Shown piece after piece: positions 47,401 to 54,892 of a stretch of DNA of 64,000 nt; positions within the stretch are counted from its first letter, which is position 1, and each line of letters opens with the position of its first letter. Position numbers and translations under genes: made by a program. This DNA comes from Oerskovia flava. GTDB taxonomy: Bacteria; Actinomycetota; Actinomycetes; Actinomycetales; Cellulomonadaceae. The notes below the pieces were generated by a model. That model was not told the origin of the DNA, did no database searches, and saw nothing but the letters and a program-made list of their open reading frames with translations. Location: positions 62,001 to 126,000 of the forward strand of contig NZ_JAOXSR010000007.1 of the NCBI RefSeq assembly GCF_026163685.1. Reading direction: 5' to 3'.

Positions 47401-47669
47401 CGCTCGGACCGCTGCCCGCGCACTGGTTCGAGCACGACGACCTGACGGTCGGAGGGCAGGGCGTCGACTGGTGGGTCGCCGGCGGCGAGGTGCACGCCGC
47501 GACCTCGGCCGGCCTCGCGCGCGCCCTCGCGGAGGTCTGCGGACGCCCCGGCTGGCGGCACCTGTTCGCCGCGGCGCTCGCGGAGCCCGGCGAGGCGGCG
47601 ACGCTCCTCCCGGAGACCGTCTGGGACGACCGGGGCGGCGTCAGCCCTGCCGGGACGCCTCCTCGGTGA
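44493..47669 (+). CDS. Sacsin-N-like GHKL ATPase protein
   Basis: Large cytosolic protein, 1,058 residues, with a single recognised Hsp90-like ATP-binding domain at the N-terminus. N-box VVVELAQNAADAA (E48, N52), ADP-contact HNTG (83-86) and GRFGVGFAAVRSVAD G-box (112-126). The rest (~300-1,058) has no motif I know but is rich in leucine and alanine helices. GTG 44493 overlaps the DUF3027 stop (GTGA). Sacsin-type domains act as chaperone-like ATPases; the client here is unknown. The last 29 bp overlap the convergent phosphatase gene. Confidence 0.85.
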   Translation: MTEDVFGTAALRGAVTEAWRGSPTRFREDANTEEDHAHGYYRGRVVVELAQNAADAAARAGEPGRLTLHLRRDPAGTWSLRAHNTGLPLDADGVASLASMRASAKTHPGQVGRFGVGFAAVRSVADEISVRSVGGGVRFSLEATREALEEASRGTAGGDVDDAGRRLAQAVAERGDALPVLRLPFPADGVTDGTVVELRLRDAAAVVEVRRQLAEVDDALLLALPALAEIVVSTDPEALAGGADDQGREHGPTTRRLADVGSRWTVLRAGGDLPPDVVASLPVELRRSAWTVVWALRSDDGRPRPLVAAPVLHGPTPTDEPLTFPALLVASFPLDPGRRHVAPGPVTDAVAQHAGLQFARLLADVASTGSDVLDLVPTGMPAGALDAAIRDAALAALRSTPLLAGADPGVDDPDVNPDLDDRAAGALVAPQDAQMLLGPAGRDPRVQQVLGRAVGDLVDVPARQHALARSLGVRARDLADLLDDVPAGLPPERWHEVYAALAPSVGEQGVAESLGAMVVPLADGRRVRGPRGTALLPEGSGGRLGELARALEVRVVDPAAAHPVLERLGAVPTSARRLLDDATVRAAVREAAQTLLDDPHDDLALEVTSAALELVALATGEAGASDDLPFWLGELPLATDEGDLLPARDCVLPGSWAADVFDALVPVAADVVDRWGQDVLRAVGVHTGLAVYRVVDVLVPLDGSSDAGDHDDLAGPGSDAGDGPQAWLASWSSYVAYLGETLGAGAWVGDVEAVSDLDAVADDAWPDLLARLAQDPAARAALVTPVRAEGGAGAHIRTAPSYTAWWLREHLGAPFAADVPLLAPVPPAVAGLDPIVRRALGEVADLGEVTPQDWPCVLAALPDVGSPVDPHVALAVWRGLAALAATGTELDPLPDRLPALHGQDVQVVDAGDVAVTSSTQHAQLAPVVPTTGDTDALADLLDLPVVPGEGHAERPDEPGVAVPLDPRVRALGPLPAHWFEHDDLTVGGQGVDWWVAGGEVHAATSAGLARALAEVCGRPGWRHLFAAALAEPGEAATLLPETVWDDRGGVSPAGTPPR

Positions 47670-48207
47670 CCACCGAGCACAGGGCGTCGACGCCCGCGGT
47701 GATCTGCGCGAACGCGACGTCGTAGGCGCCCTCGCCCCGGCCGTAGGGGTCGGCGAGGTCGTTCTCGTGCGCGGTGTTCGCGAACCGCGCCCGGAGCCCG
47801 GTCGCGTGCGCCAGGAGGTCGCGGAGGCGCTCGGCGTCGCTCGCGGCACCCGCGGGCGCCTCGTGCCCTCCGGCGAGTCGCGCGAGCTCGAGGAAGGTGA
47901 ACGTCGAGCGCAGCGCCGCCGGGTGCAGGCGGAGCACCGCCTGGCGGTGCTCCGCGGTCATGGTGATCACCACGTCGGCCGCGGCGACGATCGGCGTCGT
48001 GAGCTGGCGGGAGCGGAAGGTGTGCGGGTCGACGCCCTCGGCGGCGACCCGGCGTGCCATGGAGTCCGTCATCGGGTCGCCGACGAGCGCACGCGTCCCT
48101 GCGCTCGAGACGCTGACGGAGTCGTCGAGACGGGCGGCCAGGAGGCGATCGGCGGCGGGCGAGCGGCAGATGTTGCCGGTGCACACGACGAGGACGGAGG
48201 TGGGCAT
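47641..48207 (-). CDS. Low-molecular-weight protein-tyrosine phosphatase
   Basis: Cys-dependent phosphatase, 188 residues, probable antagonist (Wzb-like) of the tyrosine autokinase at 62,243. P-loop VCTGNICRSP with nucleophile C9 and R15; general-acid Asp in the late DPYGRG segment. It is ~35 residues longer than classical enzymes through an insert around 115-140 (HEAPAGAASDAERLRDLL). Divergent from the DUF4012 gene (94 bp), so it marks the left edge of the exopolysaccharide locus. Confidence 0.92.
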   Translation of the reverse strand: MPTSVLVVCTGNICRSPAADRLLAARLDDSVSVSSAGTRALVGDPMTDSMARRVAAEGVDPHTFRSRQLTTPIVAAADVVITMTAEHRQAVLRLHPAALRSTFTFLELARLAGGHEAPAGAASDAERLRDLLAHATGLRARFANTAHENDLADPYGRGEGAYDVAFAQITAGVDALCSVVTEEASRQG

Positions 48208-48301
48208 ACGAGCCTTCCGGTCGGTGTGACGTTCCCGGCAAATCTAGCGCCCGCTGCGTTCTGACCGCAGACTCGTGCGCAGGGATCAAGAGGGGGCACT
48301 C

Positions 48302-50170
48302 GTGACACATCCCGGTTGGGGTTCGCAGTGGGCTGGTGTGCAGGTCGTGGAACCACCGCGGGAGGAGGGGCCCACGCCCCGTGTCCGTGCGGTGCGAGGA
48401 CGCCGGCGGCCGCGGCGCCGGCGGACGGTCCTGATCGTCGTCGCGGCCGTGCTCGTCGTCGCGATCGCGGTGATGGCCTGGGTCGCGGTCGACGCCCTGC
48501 GCGCGCGCACGGCGCTGACCCAGGCGGCGCAGACCGTGGCCGAGCTGCAGCAGGTCGTCGTCGACGGTGACACCGCCCGGGCCGAGGCGCTCGTCGCCGA
48601 CCTCCAGCGCACGTCGGCGCGGTCGGTCGAGCTGACGACGGGTCCGCACTGGCGGGTGGCGTCGACGCTGCCCTGGGTCGGCCCGAACACCGACGCGGTG
48701 ACGACCCTGGCGGACGTCGTCGACGACCTCGCGCAGGACGCGTTGCCGCAGCTCACCGAGGCTGCGCGGGTCGCGGCCCCGGGTGCGATGACACCCGTCG
48801 ACGGGAGGGTGGACCTGGCGCCGATCGAGGCCGTGCGGGCCGACGTCGTGCGCGCGGACGCGGCGGTGGGAAACGCTGTCGAGCGGGTGCGGGCGCTCGA
48901 GGGAGCGGGTCTCGTCGACGTGCTCGACGAGGCTGCGTCGACCTTGACCGCCGAGCTCGTCGAGGTGCACGCGACGACCGCGACGGCCGCGCGTGCGGTC
49001 CAGCTCGTCCCGCCCATGCTGGGCACCGACGGCCCGCGCGACTACCTGCTGCTCGTGCAGAACAACGCCGAGCCGCGGGCGACCGGAGGCATCCCGGGGT
49101 CCGTGGTGCACCTGCGCGCGGACGACGGTGAGGTGACCTTCGTCGGGCAGGAGTCCGGGAGCGACCTGGGTGCCCTGGACGAGCCCGCCCTGGCACTCAG
49201 CGGGGCGGAGCAGGCGTTGTTCGGCCCGGACCTCGGGCGCTACATGCTCAACGTGAACTTCACGCCGGACTTTCCGCGGTCCGCGGAGCTGGCACGGGCG
49301 ATCTGGGCGGAGCGGTTCGGGGAGGACGTCGACGGCGTCCTGTCGATGGACCCGGTGGCGCTCTCCCTGGTGCTCGGGGCCTCCGGCGCCGTGGAGGTCG
49401 ACGACCCGACGGGCGTGACGGCCGCGCTGACGGCCGAGAACGCCGTGGACCTGCTGCTCAACCGCGTCTACCTCGACATCGAGGACACCGGCGCGCAGGA
49501 CGAGTTCTTCGGCGCCGCGGCGGGCGCAGTCTTCGACTCGGCGATCTCGGGCGAGGGCGACGCGGCAGCCGTCGTCACCTCGTTGGCGGAGGCTGCTCGC
49601 CAGGGCCGCTTTCTCGTCTGGTCGGCGCACGAGCAGGAACAGTCGTTGCTCGGCGGAACGGTGCTCAGCGGTGATCTTGTGGGCGAAAGGTCCGGTTCGC
49701 CGGTGGTAGGCGTGTACCTCAATGCGTCGAGTGCCGCGAAGATGGGGTACTACCTCGACACCTCATTCGATGTGACGCGCATCACATGTCGGCCCGACGG
49801 GTCGCAGTCGTTGACCCTCGCGGTCACCCTGACGTCCACCCTCGACGAGGGTGGTGCGGGGGGTCTGCCCGCATACGTGACGAGCTCTGCGGACCGCAGC
49901 GGGACCATCCACACCAACCTCCTCGTGTACGCCCCGCGAGGCGGCGGAATCCTGGAATCCAGCGGATCCGACGGCGTCGACCAGCTCTTCTCGCAGTCCC
50001 ACGAGGGCCTGGTCGTGGGCGGTCGTACGGTCGCCGTACCGCCGGGCGGCGAGCAGACGTACACGTACGCGATCGTCACCGGGAAGAACCAGCGCGGGCC
50101 GCTCGAGCTCCGCACCACCCCGGGGGCGCGGGAATCTCGGACCGTGTCGGGGGGTCGCGAGTGCGGGTGA
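48302..50170 (+). CDS. DUF4012 membrane protein at the exopolysaccharide locus
   Basis: 622-residue protein. An Arg-rich cytosolic start and one transmembrane helix (~45-65) lead to a large exterior region. DUF4012 core: LPWVGPNTDAV, DYLLLVQNNAEPRATGGIPGS (~250-270), VNFTPDFPRSAELARAIW and the late NVLVYAPRGG-like strand. Biochemical role unknown; the family is recurrent in actinobacterial polysaccharide loci, suggesting a role in polymer assembly or wall attachment. GTG 48302 has GAGGGGG ~5 nt upstream. Its last third has visibly lower GC than its first. Confidence 0.85.
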   Translation: MTHPGWGSQWAGVQVVEPPREEGPTPRVRAVRGRRRPRRRRTVLIVVAAVLVVAIAVMAWVAVDALRARTALTQAAQTVAELQQVVVDGDTARAEALVADLQRTSARSVELTTGPHWRVASTLPWVGPNTDAVTTLADVVDDLAQDALPQLTEAARVAAPGAMTPVDGRVDLAPIEAVRADVVRADAAVGNAVERVRALEGAGLVDVLDEAASTLTAELVEVHATTATAARAVQLVPPMLGTDGPRDYLLLVQNNAEPRATGGIPGSVVHLRADDGEVTFVGQESGSDLGALDEPALALSGAEQALFGPDLGRYMLNVNFTPDFPRSAELARAIWAERFGEDVDGVLSMDPVALSLVLGASGAVEVDDPTGVTAALTAENAVDLLLNRVYLDIEDTGAQDEFFGAAAGAVFDSAISGEGDAAAVVTSLAEAARQGRFLVWSAHEQEQSLLGGTVLSGDLVGERSGSPVVGVYLNASSAAKMGYYLDTSFDVTRITCRPDGSQSLTLAVTLTSTLDEGGAGGLPAYVTSSADRSGTIHTNLLVYAPRGGGILESSGSDGVDQLFSQSHEGLVVGGRTVAVPPGGEQTYTYAIVTGKNQRGPLELRTTPGARESRTVSGGRECG

Positions 50171-50230
50171 AGTGTGCTTCATTTGAAAAAGGACCAACGG
50201 TGCACGAACGCACCGCGGTCCGCGGTACCC

Positions 50231-50249
50231 GGTCAACATTGTGTTAACC
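50231..50249. promoter_or_regulatory. Imperfect palindrome before the LPXTG gene
   Basis: GGTCAACATTGTGTTAACC has 8-bp arms matching at seven positions around a TTG centre and is AT-rich against its surroundings. It ends 18 bp before the start codon. Either an operator or part of the promoter; the binding protein is unknown. Confidence 0.4.
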
Positions 50250-50267
50250 GTACCCAGGGGGGATTAC

Positions 50268-50840
50268 ATGTTCGTTCGTCGTGCTTTCGCTGTGGCTGGA
50301 ATCGCCACAGCCCTCATTCTCAGCCCGGTCGCCGCTCAGGCATACGAGGCGGATGACTACACCGTCGGGGTCTCCGAGACCACACCGGTCGCGGGGGAGA
50401 CGTTCACCGTCACCATCGACGGACCGGCCGGCAACCCGACCATCGCGCTGACCGTCTCGTCCGACGCCGTCCCGGACAGCGCCATCACCATCGCGGGCTC
50501 GAGGACCCTCGTGAAGGACACCGACGCCAACGGCGACGCGACCTTCGCGGTGACGCTCACGCAGCCTGCCACGTACACGATCGTCGCGACCGACGCCGAC
50601 GGCACGGTCATCTCGACGCAGACCGTCCAGGTCCTCAGCTCGTCCGCCGCAGGCGGGTCCGGCGACGCCGGGTCCGGCGCCGCCGGCTCGGGCGACGCTG
50701 CGGGCAGCAGCGGCTCGGGCAGCTGGCTGCCGGCCACCGGCGCGTCCACCGTGCCGCTCGCGATCGGCGCCGGTGCGCTCGTCGCCGGTGGTGGCGTACT
50801 CCTGCTGATGCTGCGCAAGCAGCGCAGCGCCAAGGCCTGA
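50268..50840 (+). CDS. LPXTG-anchored surface protein
   Basis: Small wall-anchored protein, 190 residues. Signal peptide (~1-25, AQA cleavage), one Ig-like beta domain (~28-123), a Gly/Ser/Ala spacer (~126-152), then LPATG (154-158), a hydrophobic helix and the positive tail MLRKQRSAKA. Housekeeping sortase is expected to link it to peptidoglycan; no sortase gene lies in the window. ATG 50268 has GGGGGGA 7 nt upstream. A strong terminator follows, so it is transcribed apart from the sugar-transferase operon. Confidence 0.9.
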   Translation: MFVRRAFAVAGIATALILSPVAAQAYEADDYTVGVSETTPVAGETFTVTIDGPAGNPTIALTVSSDAVPDSAITIAGSRTLVKDTDANGDATFAVTLTQPATYTIVATDADGTVISTQTVQVLSSSAAGGSGDAGSGAAGSGDAAGSSGSGSWLPATGASTVPLAIGAGALVAGGGVLLLMLRKQRSAKA

Positions 50841-50920
50841 CCCGCCGCCGCGCAGCGGCGACGCACAGGTACGCGCAGACAGGTACGCGGGCTCGCCCCG
50901 CCGTACCACGTGGCCGGACG

Positions 50921-50970
50921 CGGCAAGACCCCCGGGGACGCAGTCGTTCCGACTCCCGGGGGTCTTGCCG
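50921..50970 (+). terminator. Strong hairpin terminator after the LPXTG gene
   Basis: Perfect 15-bp stem CGGCAAGACCCCCGG/CCGGGGGTCTTGCCG (16 with one further G-C pair) around a ~20-nt loop, 80 bp after the stop. It is the longest perfect stem I found in the window. Confidence 0.85.
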
Positions 50971-51058
50971 TCCTCCGAGCACCTCTCGATCGTCCGCGTT
51001 CTGCAGGAAGAGCGCCGTCGTCACCAGTTGTGCCGCCGGCGCGCTCAGGGGGCTCCGC

Positions 51059-52558
51059 ATGACAGTTCACGAGACGAGAGGACCGGGAATCAGTGGATTT
51101 CCCGTCCCTCGACCATTCGACACCGGGCAGCTCGCCCGCATCGCCACGGGGACGTCCCGGCGGCCGTCCTGGAGGGCGCGCCTGCCGCGTGCCGTCCTTC
51201 TCACCGACACCGTCGCGGTCGTGCTGGCGCTCGCGGCTGCGTCCGTGATCCGCTTCGACACGCTGGTGCCACGCGGTTCGACCTACGCGGGCATCACGGT
51301 GCTCCTCGTCGTGGGCTGGCTCTTCACGCTCGTGGTGGCTGACACCCACGACACTGCGATCCTCGGCGCGGGCGCCACGGAGTACATCCGGGTCACGAAC
51401 GCCACCGTGGTGTTCTTCGGGCTCGTCGCGATCGCCGCGTACCTCGCCAAGTTCGACCTGGCGCGAGGGTATTTCGCCGTCGCGCTCCCGCTCGGCCTGC
51501 TGCTCCTGCTCGTGGGCCGGCACACCGTCCGCCGGAACCTCGCGGCACGCCGCGCGACGGGCCGGTGCCAGTCGAAGACCGTCGTCGTCGGCGGGCGGGA
51601 GGGCTCGGCCCACCTCGTCGGCCAGCTCCGCGAGGCGAGCGCTGCCGGCTTCGACGTCGTCGGGCTGTGCGTCCCGGGCGGGCAGCGCCACGAGGGGGAG
51701 CAGATCGCCGGCGTCCCGGTCGTCGGGGACGTGTCCGACGCCGCGGGCGTGCTCGGGGTCCTCGGTGCCGACACGATCGTGGTCACCGAGGCCGACGAGA
51801 TCACCCCCAAGAGCCTCAAGCGGCTCGCGTGGGAGCTCGAGCCGTGGGGCGCCGACCTCATCCTGGCCCCGAAGCTCACCGACGTCGCCGGTCCGCGCAT
51901 CCACACCCGTCCGGTCGCCGGCCTGCCGCTCCTGCACGTCGAGGCGCCCGGCTACTCCGGTCCGCAGCACATGCTCAAGCGGCTGTTCGACGTCGTGGCG
52001 ACCACCGTGCTCGTCCTGCTCTTCGCGCTGCCCATGATCGTCACGGCCGTCGCCATCAAGGTGACGAGCCCGGGGCCCGTCCTGTTCCGCCAGGAGCGGG
52101 TCGGCGTCCAGGGCAGGCCGTTCACGGTGCTGAAGTTCCGGTCGATGGTCGACGGCGCCGAGTCCCGTCTCGAAGAGGTGCTGGGCGTCGGCAACGTCGG
52201 GGTGTTCTACAAGAGCACGACCGACCCCCGCATCACGAAGGTCGGCGCGTTCATCCGCCGGTACTCCATCGACGAGCTGCCGCAGCTGTTCAACGTGCTC
52301 CAGGGCAGCATGAGCCTCGTGGGCCCACGCCCGCAGGTCGGGCTCGAGGTCGAGCAGTACGACGACGAGATCGGTCGCCGCCTGCTCGTCAAGCCCGGGC
52401 TGACCGGGCTGTGGCAGGTCAGCGGTCGCAACAACCTCACCCTCGACGAGAGCGTGCGTCTCGACCTGTACTACGTGGAGAACTGGACCATGGCCGGCGA
52501 CCTGGTGATCCTCTTCCGGACGGCCAAAGCCGTCCTCGGGAGGGACGGTGCGTACTGA
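51059..52558 (+). CDS. Polyprenyl glycosylphosphotransferase (priming sugar transferase)
   Basis: Starts exopolysaccharide repeat-unit synthesis by moving a sugar-1-phosphate onto undecaprenyl phosphate. 499 residues: four N-terminal transmembrane helices (~45-165), a CoA-binding-like domain (~175-290, [14 protein letters not shown]), one helix (~310-335) and the conserved catalytic domain (~300-499: [84 protein letters not shown]). ATG 51059 has AGGGGG 7 nt upstream. Head of the assembly operon. Confidence 0.95.
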   Translation: MTVHETRGPGISGFPVPRPFDTGQLARIATGTSRRPSWRARLPRAVLLTDTVAVVLALAAASVIRFDTLVPRGSTYAGITVLLVVGWLFTLVVADTHDTAILGAGATEYIRVTNATVVFFGLVAIAAYLAKFDLARGYFAVALPLGLLLLLVGRHTVRRNLAARRATGRCQSKTVVVGGREGSAHLVGQLREASAAGFDVVGLCVPGGQRHEGEQIAGVPVVGDVSDAAGVLGVLGADTIVVTEADEITPKSLKRLAWELEPWGADLILAPKLTDVAGPRIHTRPVAGLPLLHVEAPGYSGPQHMLKRLFDVVATTVLVLLFALPMIVTAVAIKVTSPGPVLFRQERVGVQGRPFTVLKFRSMVDGAESRLEEVLGVGNVGVFYKSTTDPRITKVGAFIRRYSIDELPQLFNVLQGSMSLVGPRPQVGLEVEQYDDEIGRRLLVKPGLTGLWQVSGRNNLTLDESVRLDLYYVENWTMAGDLVILFRTAKAVLGRDGAY

Positions 52559-52582
52559 GCGGAACCGGACCTTGGTGGTCGG

Positions 52583-53818
52583 ATGATCGGACAGTTCGCG
52601 TGGCTTACGTGCGGTCGGTTGTTCGCTGCCGTCCTGCAGGCCTTTACGTTCGGAGCGCTGGCACTCGCGGTGAATCCCGTGACTCTCGGTGCGGTCGGCA
52701 CCGCGCTGGCAGTGCTCCTGGTCCTGCAGACCGTCTGTGACCTCGGTGTCGCGACGTATCTGGTGCGGACGCGTGCCACCGATCCCCACGGCGGTCGGAT
52801 CCGCGCGGGCGTAGCGGTCAACCGGATCACCACCGTCCCGCTGTTCCTGCTGGCTGCTCTCGTCGCACTGGCAGTGGGCTCGTGGAGCACGGCCGTCTCC
52901 GGACTCGTCCTCCTGCCGCTCGCGGTCTGGGCTGCTGCCGAGCGGAACGCCGAGACGGTTGCGGGTCTTGCGGTGGCCGACGGCCGCGCGGGCATCTCGG
53001 TCGCGAACCTCGTGTCCCGCCGAGTGGTCGCCCTCGTGGTCTTCGCCGCGCTCGCGTGGCAGGGCGCGGACCCGGTTCTCGGCTACGGGATCGGGATGGC
53101 CGTCGGGGCGCTCGTCTCGGTGGCGTGGATCAACGCGGTGATGCGAGCCAGGATCGCGCCGGACAGGGTCGCCCTCGGCGTCGTCGTCCGCGAGGCGCGG
53201 CCGTACTGGGCGAACTCCGTCGCCGTTCAAGCGCGGAACCTGGACGTCGCGGTCGTCGCGGGCCTGGCGGGCGCGGCCGCGGGAGGAATCTACTCGCTCG
53301 CGAGCAGGCTCACCGTTCCCCTCCGGCTCGTACCGACGTCTCTCGCGGCGGCACTCCTGCCGCACGCTGCACGCGCGAGCGGCACCGCAGAGCAGGCCCG
53401 AGTTCGTGGCACTGTCTACTGGCTCGTCGCCGCGATCTCTGCGGTATACCTCGTTCTCGCAGCCATGATGCCCACGCTCGTGCAGAGCTCCTCGCTCTTC
53501 GAGGAGTTCGCGCCGGCGATCCTGCCGATCCAGATCTTGCTCGTGGCGCTCCCGTTCGGTGCCGTCGCATCCGTAGCGACCTCGCTTCTCCAGGCGCAGG
53601 GTTATGCGGGATTCGTCTCCTGGACAGCAGCACTGATGTCGGCCGTGTGCCTCGTCGGGGCGGCCATCGGCGCGGTCGTCGCCGGCGCGGCAGGTGCGGC
53701 GCTGGCCTTCGGAGCAGCGCTCGCGCTGCAGGCGCTCGTCCTGACGTCCAAGCTCGTCGCTGTGCACCGAACGCGTGACACGACCGGTCGGCAGCCCAGG
53801 ACGATGTCGCATGCCTGA
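52583..53818 (+). CDS. Polysaccharide flippase (Wzx-like)
   Basis: Multi-span exporter of lipid-linked oligosaccharides, MOP superfamily, 411 residues with about 12 hydrophobic segments. Typical Wzx features: FAWLTCGRLFAAVLQ start, LGVATYLVRTRA, RPYWANSVAVQARNLDVAVVAG and YSLASRLTVPLRLVPTSLAAALLP. Sequence conservation is low; assignment rests on topology and neighbours. Confidence 0.85.
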   Translation: MIGQFAWLTCGRLFAAVLQAFTFGALALAVNPVTLGAVGTALAVLLVLQTVCDLGVATYLVRTRATDPHGGRIRAGVAVNRITTVPLFLLAALVALAVGSWSTAVSGLVLLPLAVWAAAERNAETVAGLAVADGRAGISVANLVSRRVVALVVFAALAWQGADPVLGYGIGMAVGALVSVAWINAVMRARIAPDRVALGVVVREARPYWANSVAVQARNLDVAVVAGLAGAAAGGIYSLASRLTVPLRLVPTSLAAALLPHAARASGTAEQARVRGTVYWLVAAISAVYLVLAAMMPTLVQSSSLFEEFAPAILPIQILLVALPFGAVASVATSLLQAQGYAGFVSWTAALMSAVCLVGAAIGAVVAGAAGAALAFGAALALQALVLTSKLVAVHRTRDTTGRQPRTMSHA

Positions 53819-53830
53819 GGGGGGAAGCAC

Positions 53831-54892
53831 GTGAGAAGACGCCGAACGATCGCGTTCTGCAGCATCATGGCGCAGACGGACAACCTCGGGGACATCGTCA
53901 TCCGACGAGAGATGCTCGACTGGTTGCTCGGATCCTGCGACCAGGTCGTCGTCCTCCGAGGAGATCTGCCTGCGTCGTACGTCGCCGCTTTCGGCAGGCA
54001 CGACCGGATCACGTTCGTGCGAAGCCCGCTGTCCTTCCAGGCGGCACTTCTCGGAGCGGTCGTGCGTCCGGGCTCCCGTCCCGTTCTCGTGTTCGCACCG
54101 GGCCCGGCAACCCTCGTCGACGCCCCGAAGCCCTTGCTCAAGGCGTGCGCGAACCTCGCCAACGTCGCGCTCGTGCGGATCGGGAGGGGTGCCGTCTTCA
54201 CGGTGGGGCGCGCGGTGCGAGGGACGGCGTCGGTCGCCCGTCTCATCGAGCGTTCGAGCGCGAGACTCCAGTCGCTCTACGTCGCTCGCGACGCCGTGAC
54301 GCGGTCGATCGTCGGCGCCGAGGTGGTGGTGGCCCCAGATCTCGCGTTCGCGCGAGCCGATCGTCCGACCTCGACGTCGGGATCGACCCGGAACCTCGTC
54401 CTCTCGTTCCGGGGAGACCGCGTGGCGGACGACGAGCTCGTCGCCCGCAGCGTCGTCGCGGCGACAAAGCTCGGTCTGCTCCCCGTCCTCGTGACGCAGG
54501 TGGCTCGCGACGATCCCCAGCACGCGCGACTCGCACGGGACCACGGTGTCGAGCACGTGTCGTGGGACGGGCGCGACCACGCGACACAGATCGATCGTGT
54601 CACGGGCATCATGACCCAGGCAGACGTCGTGGTGAGCGACCGGCTGCACGCGCTGATCCTGGGAGCACGCAGCGGAGCCGTTGCTGTGCCCGTCATCCAT
54701 CCAGGAACAGACAAGCTCTCCACGACCCTTGCGGTGGTCCCTTCCGCCACCGGGCCGCATGCCACTGCGGACGTCCTTCGAGACTGCGGTCTCGAGCCCC
54801 AGGTCATCGACCCGGCGGCAGCAGGTTCCACGTTGGCTCGGGTGCGTGCGCTCTTCGAGGCGCGTGTATCGGAAGTGGACCAGCGAACATGA
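53831..54892 (+). CDS. Polysaccharide pyruvyl transferase family protein
   Basis: Adds ketal-linked pyruvate to a sugar of the polymer (family knowledge). 353 residues with the family start DNLGDIVIRREML (~17-29), LSFRGDRVADDE in the middle and VVSDRLHALILGARSGAVAV (~270-290) late. GTG 53831 has GAGGGGGAAG upstream. Overlaps the polymerase gene by 4 bp. Confidence 0.85.
   Translation: MRRRRTIAFCSIMAQTDNLGDIVIRREMLDWLLGSCDQVVVLRGDLPASYVAAFGRHDRITFVRSPLSFQAALLGAVVRPGSRPVLVFAPGPATLVDAPKPLLKACANLANVALVRIGRGAVFTVGRAVRGTASVARLIERSSARLQSLYVARDAVTRSIVGAEVVVAPDLAFARADRPTSTSGSTRNLVLSFRGDRVADDELVARSVVAATKLGLLPVLVTQVARDDPQHARLARDHGVEHVSWDGRDHATQIDRVTGIMTQADVVVSDRLHALILGARSGAVAVPVIHPGTDKLSTTLAVVPSATGPHATADVLRDCGLEPQVIDPAAAGSTLARVRALFEARVSEVDQRT

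Noticed and set aside
53447-53452. GTATAC in the flippase gene as a fourth GntR operator
   Set aside because: Lies within coding sequence, without flanking symmetry or a nearby promoter.
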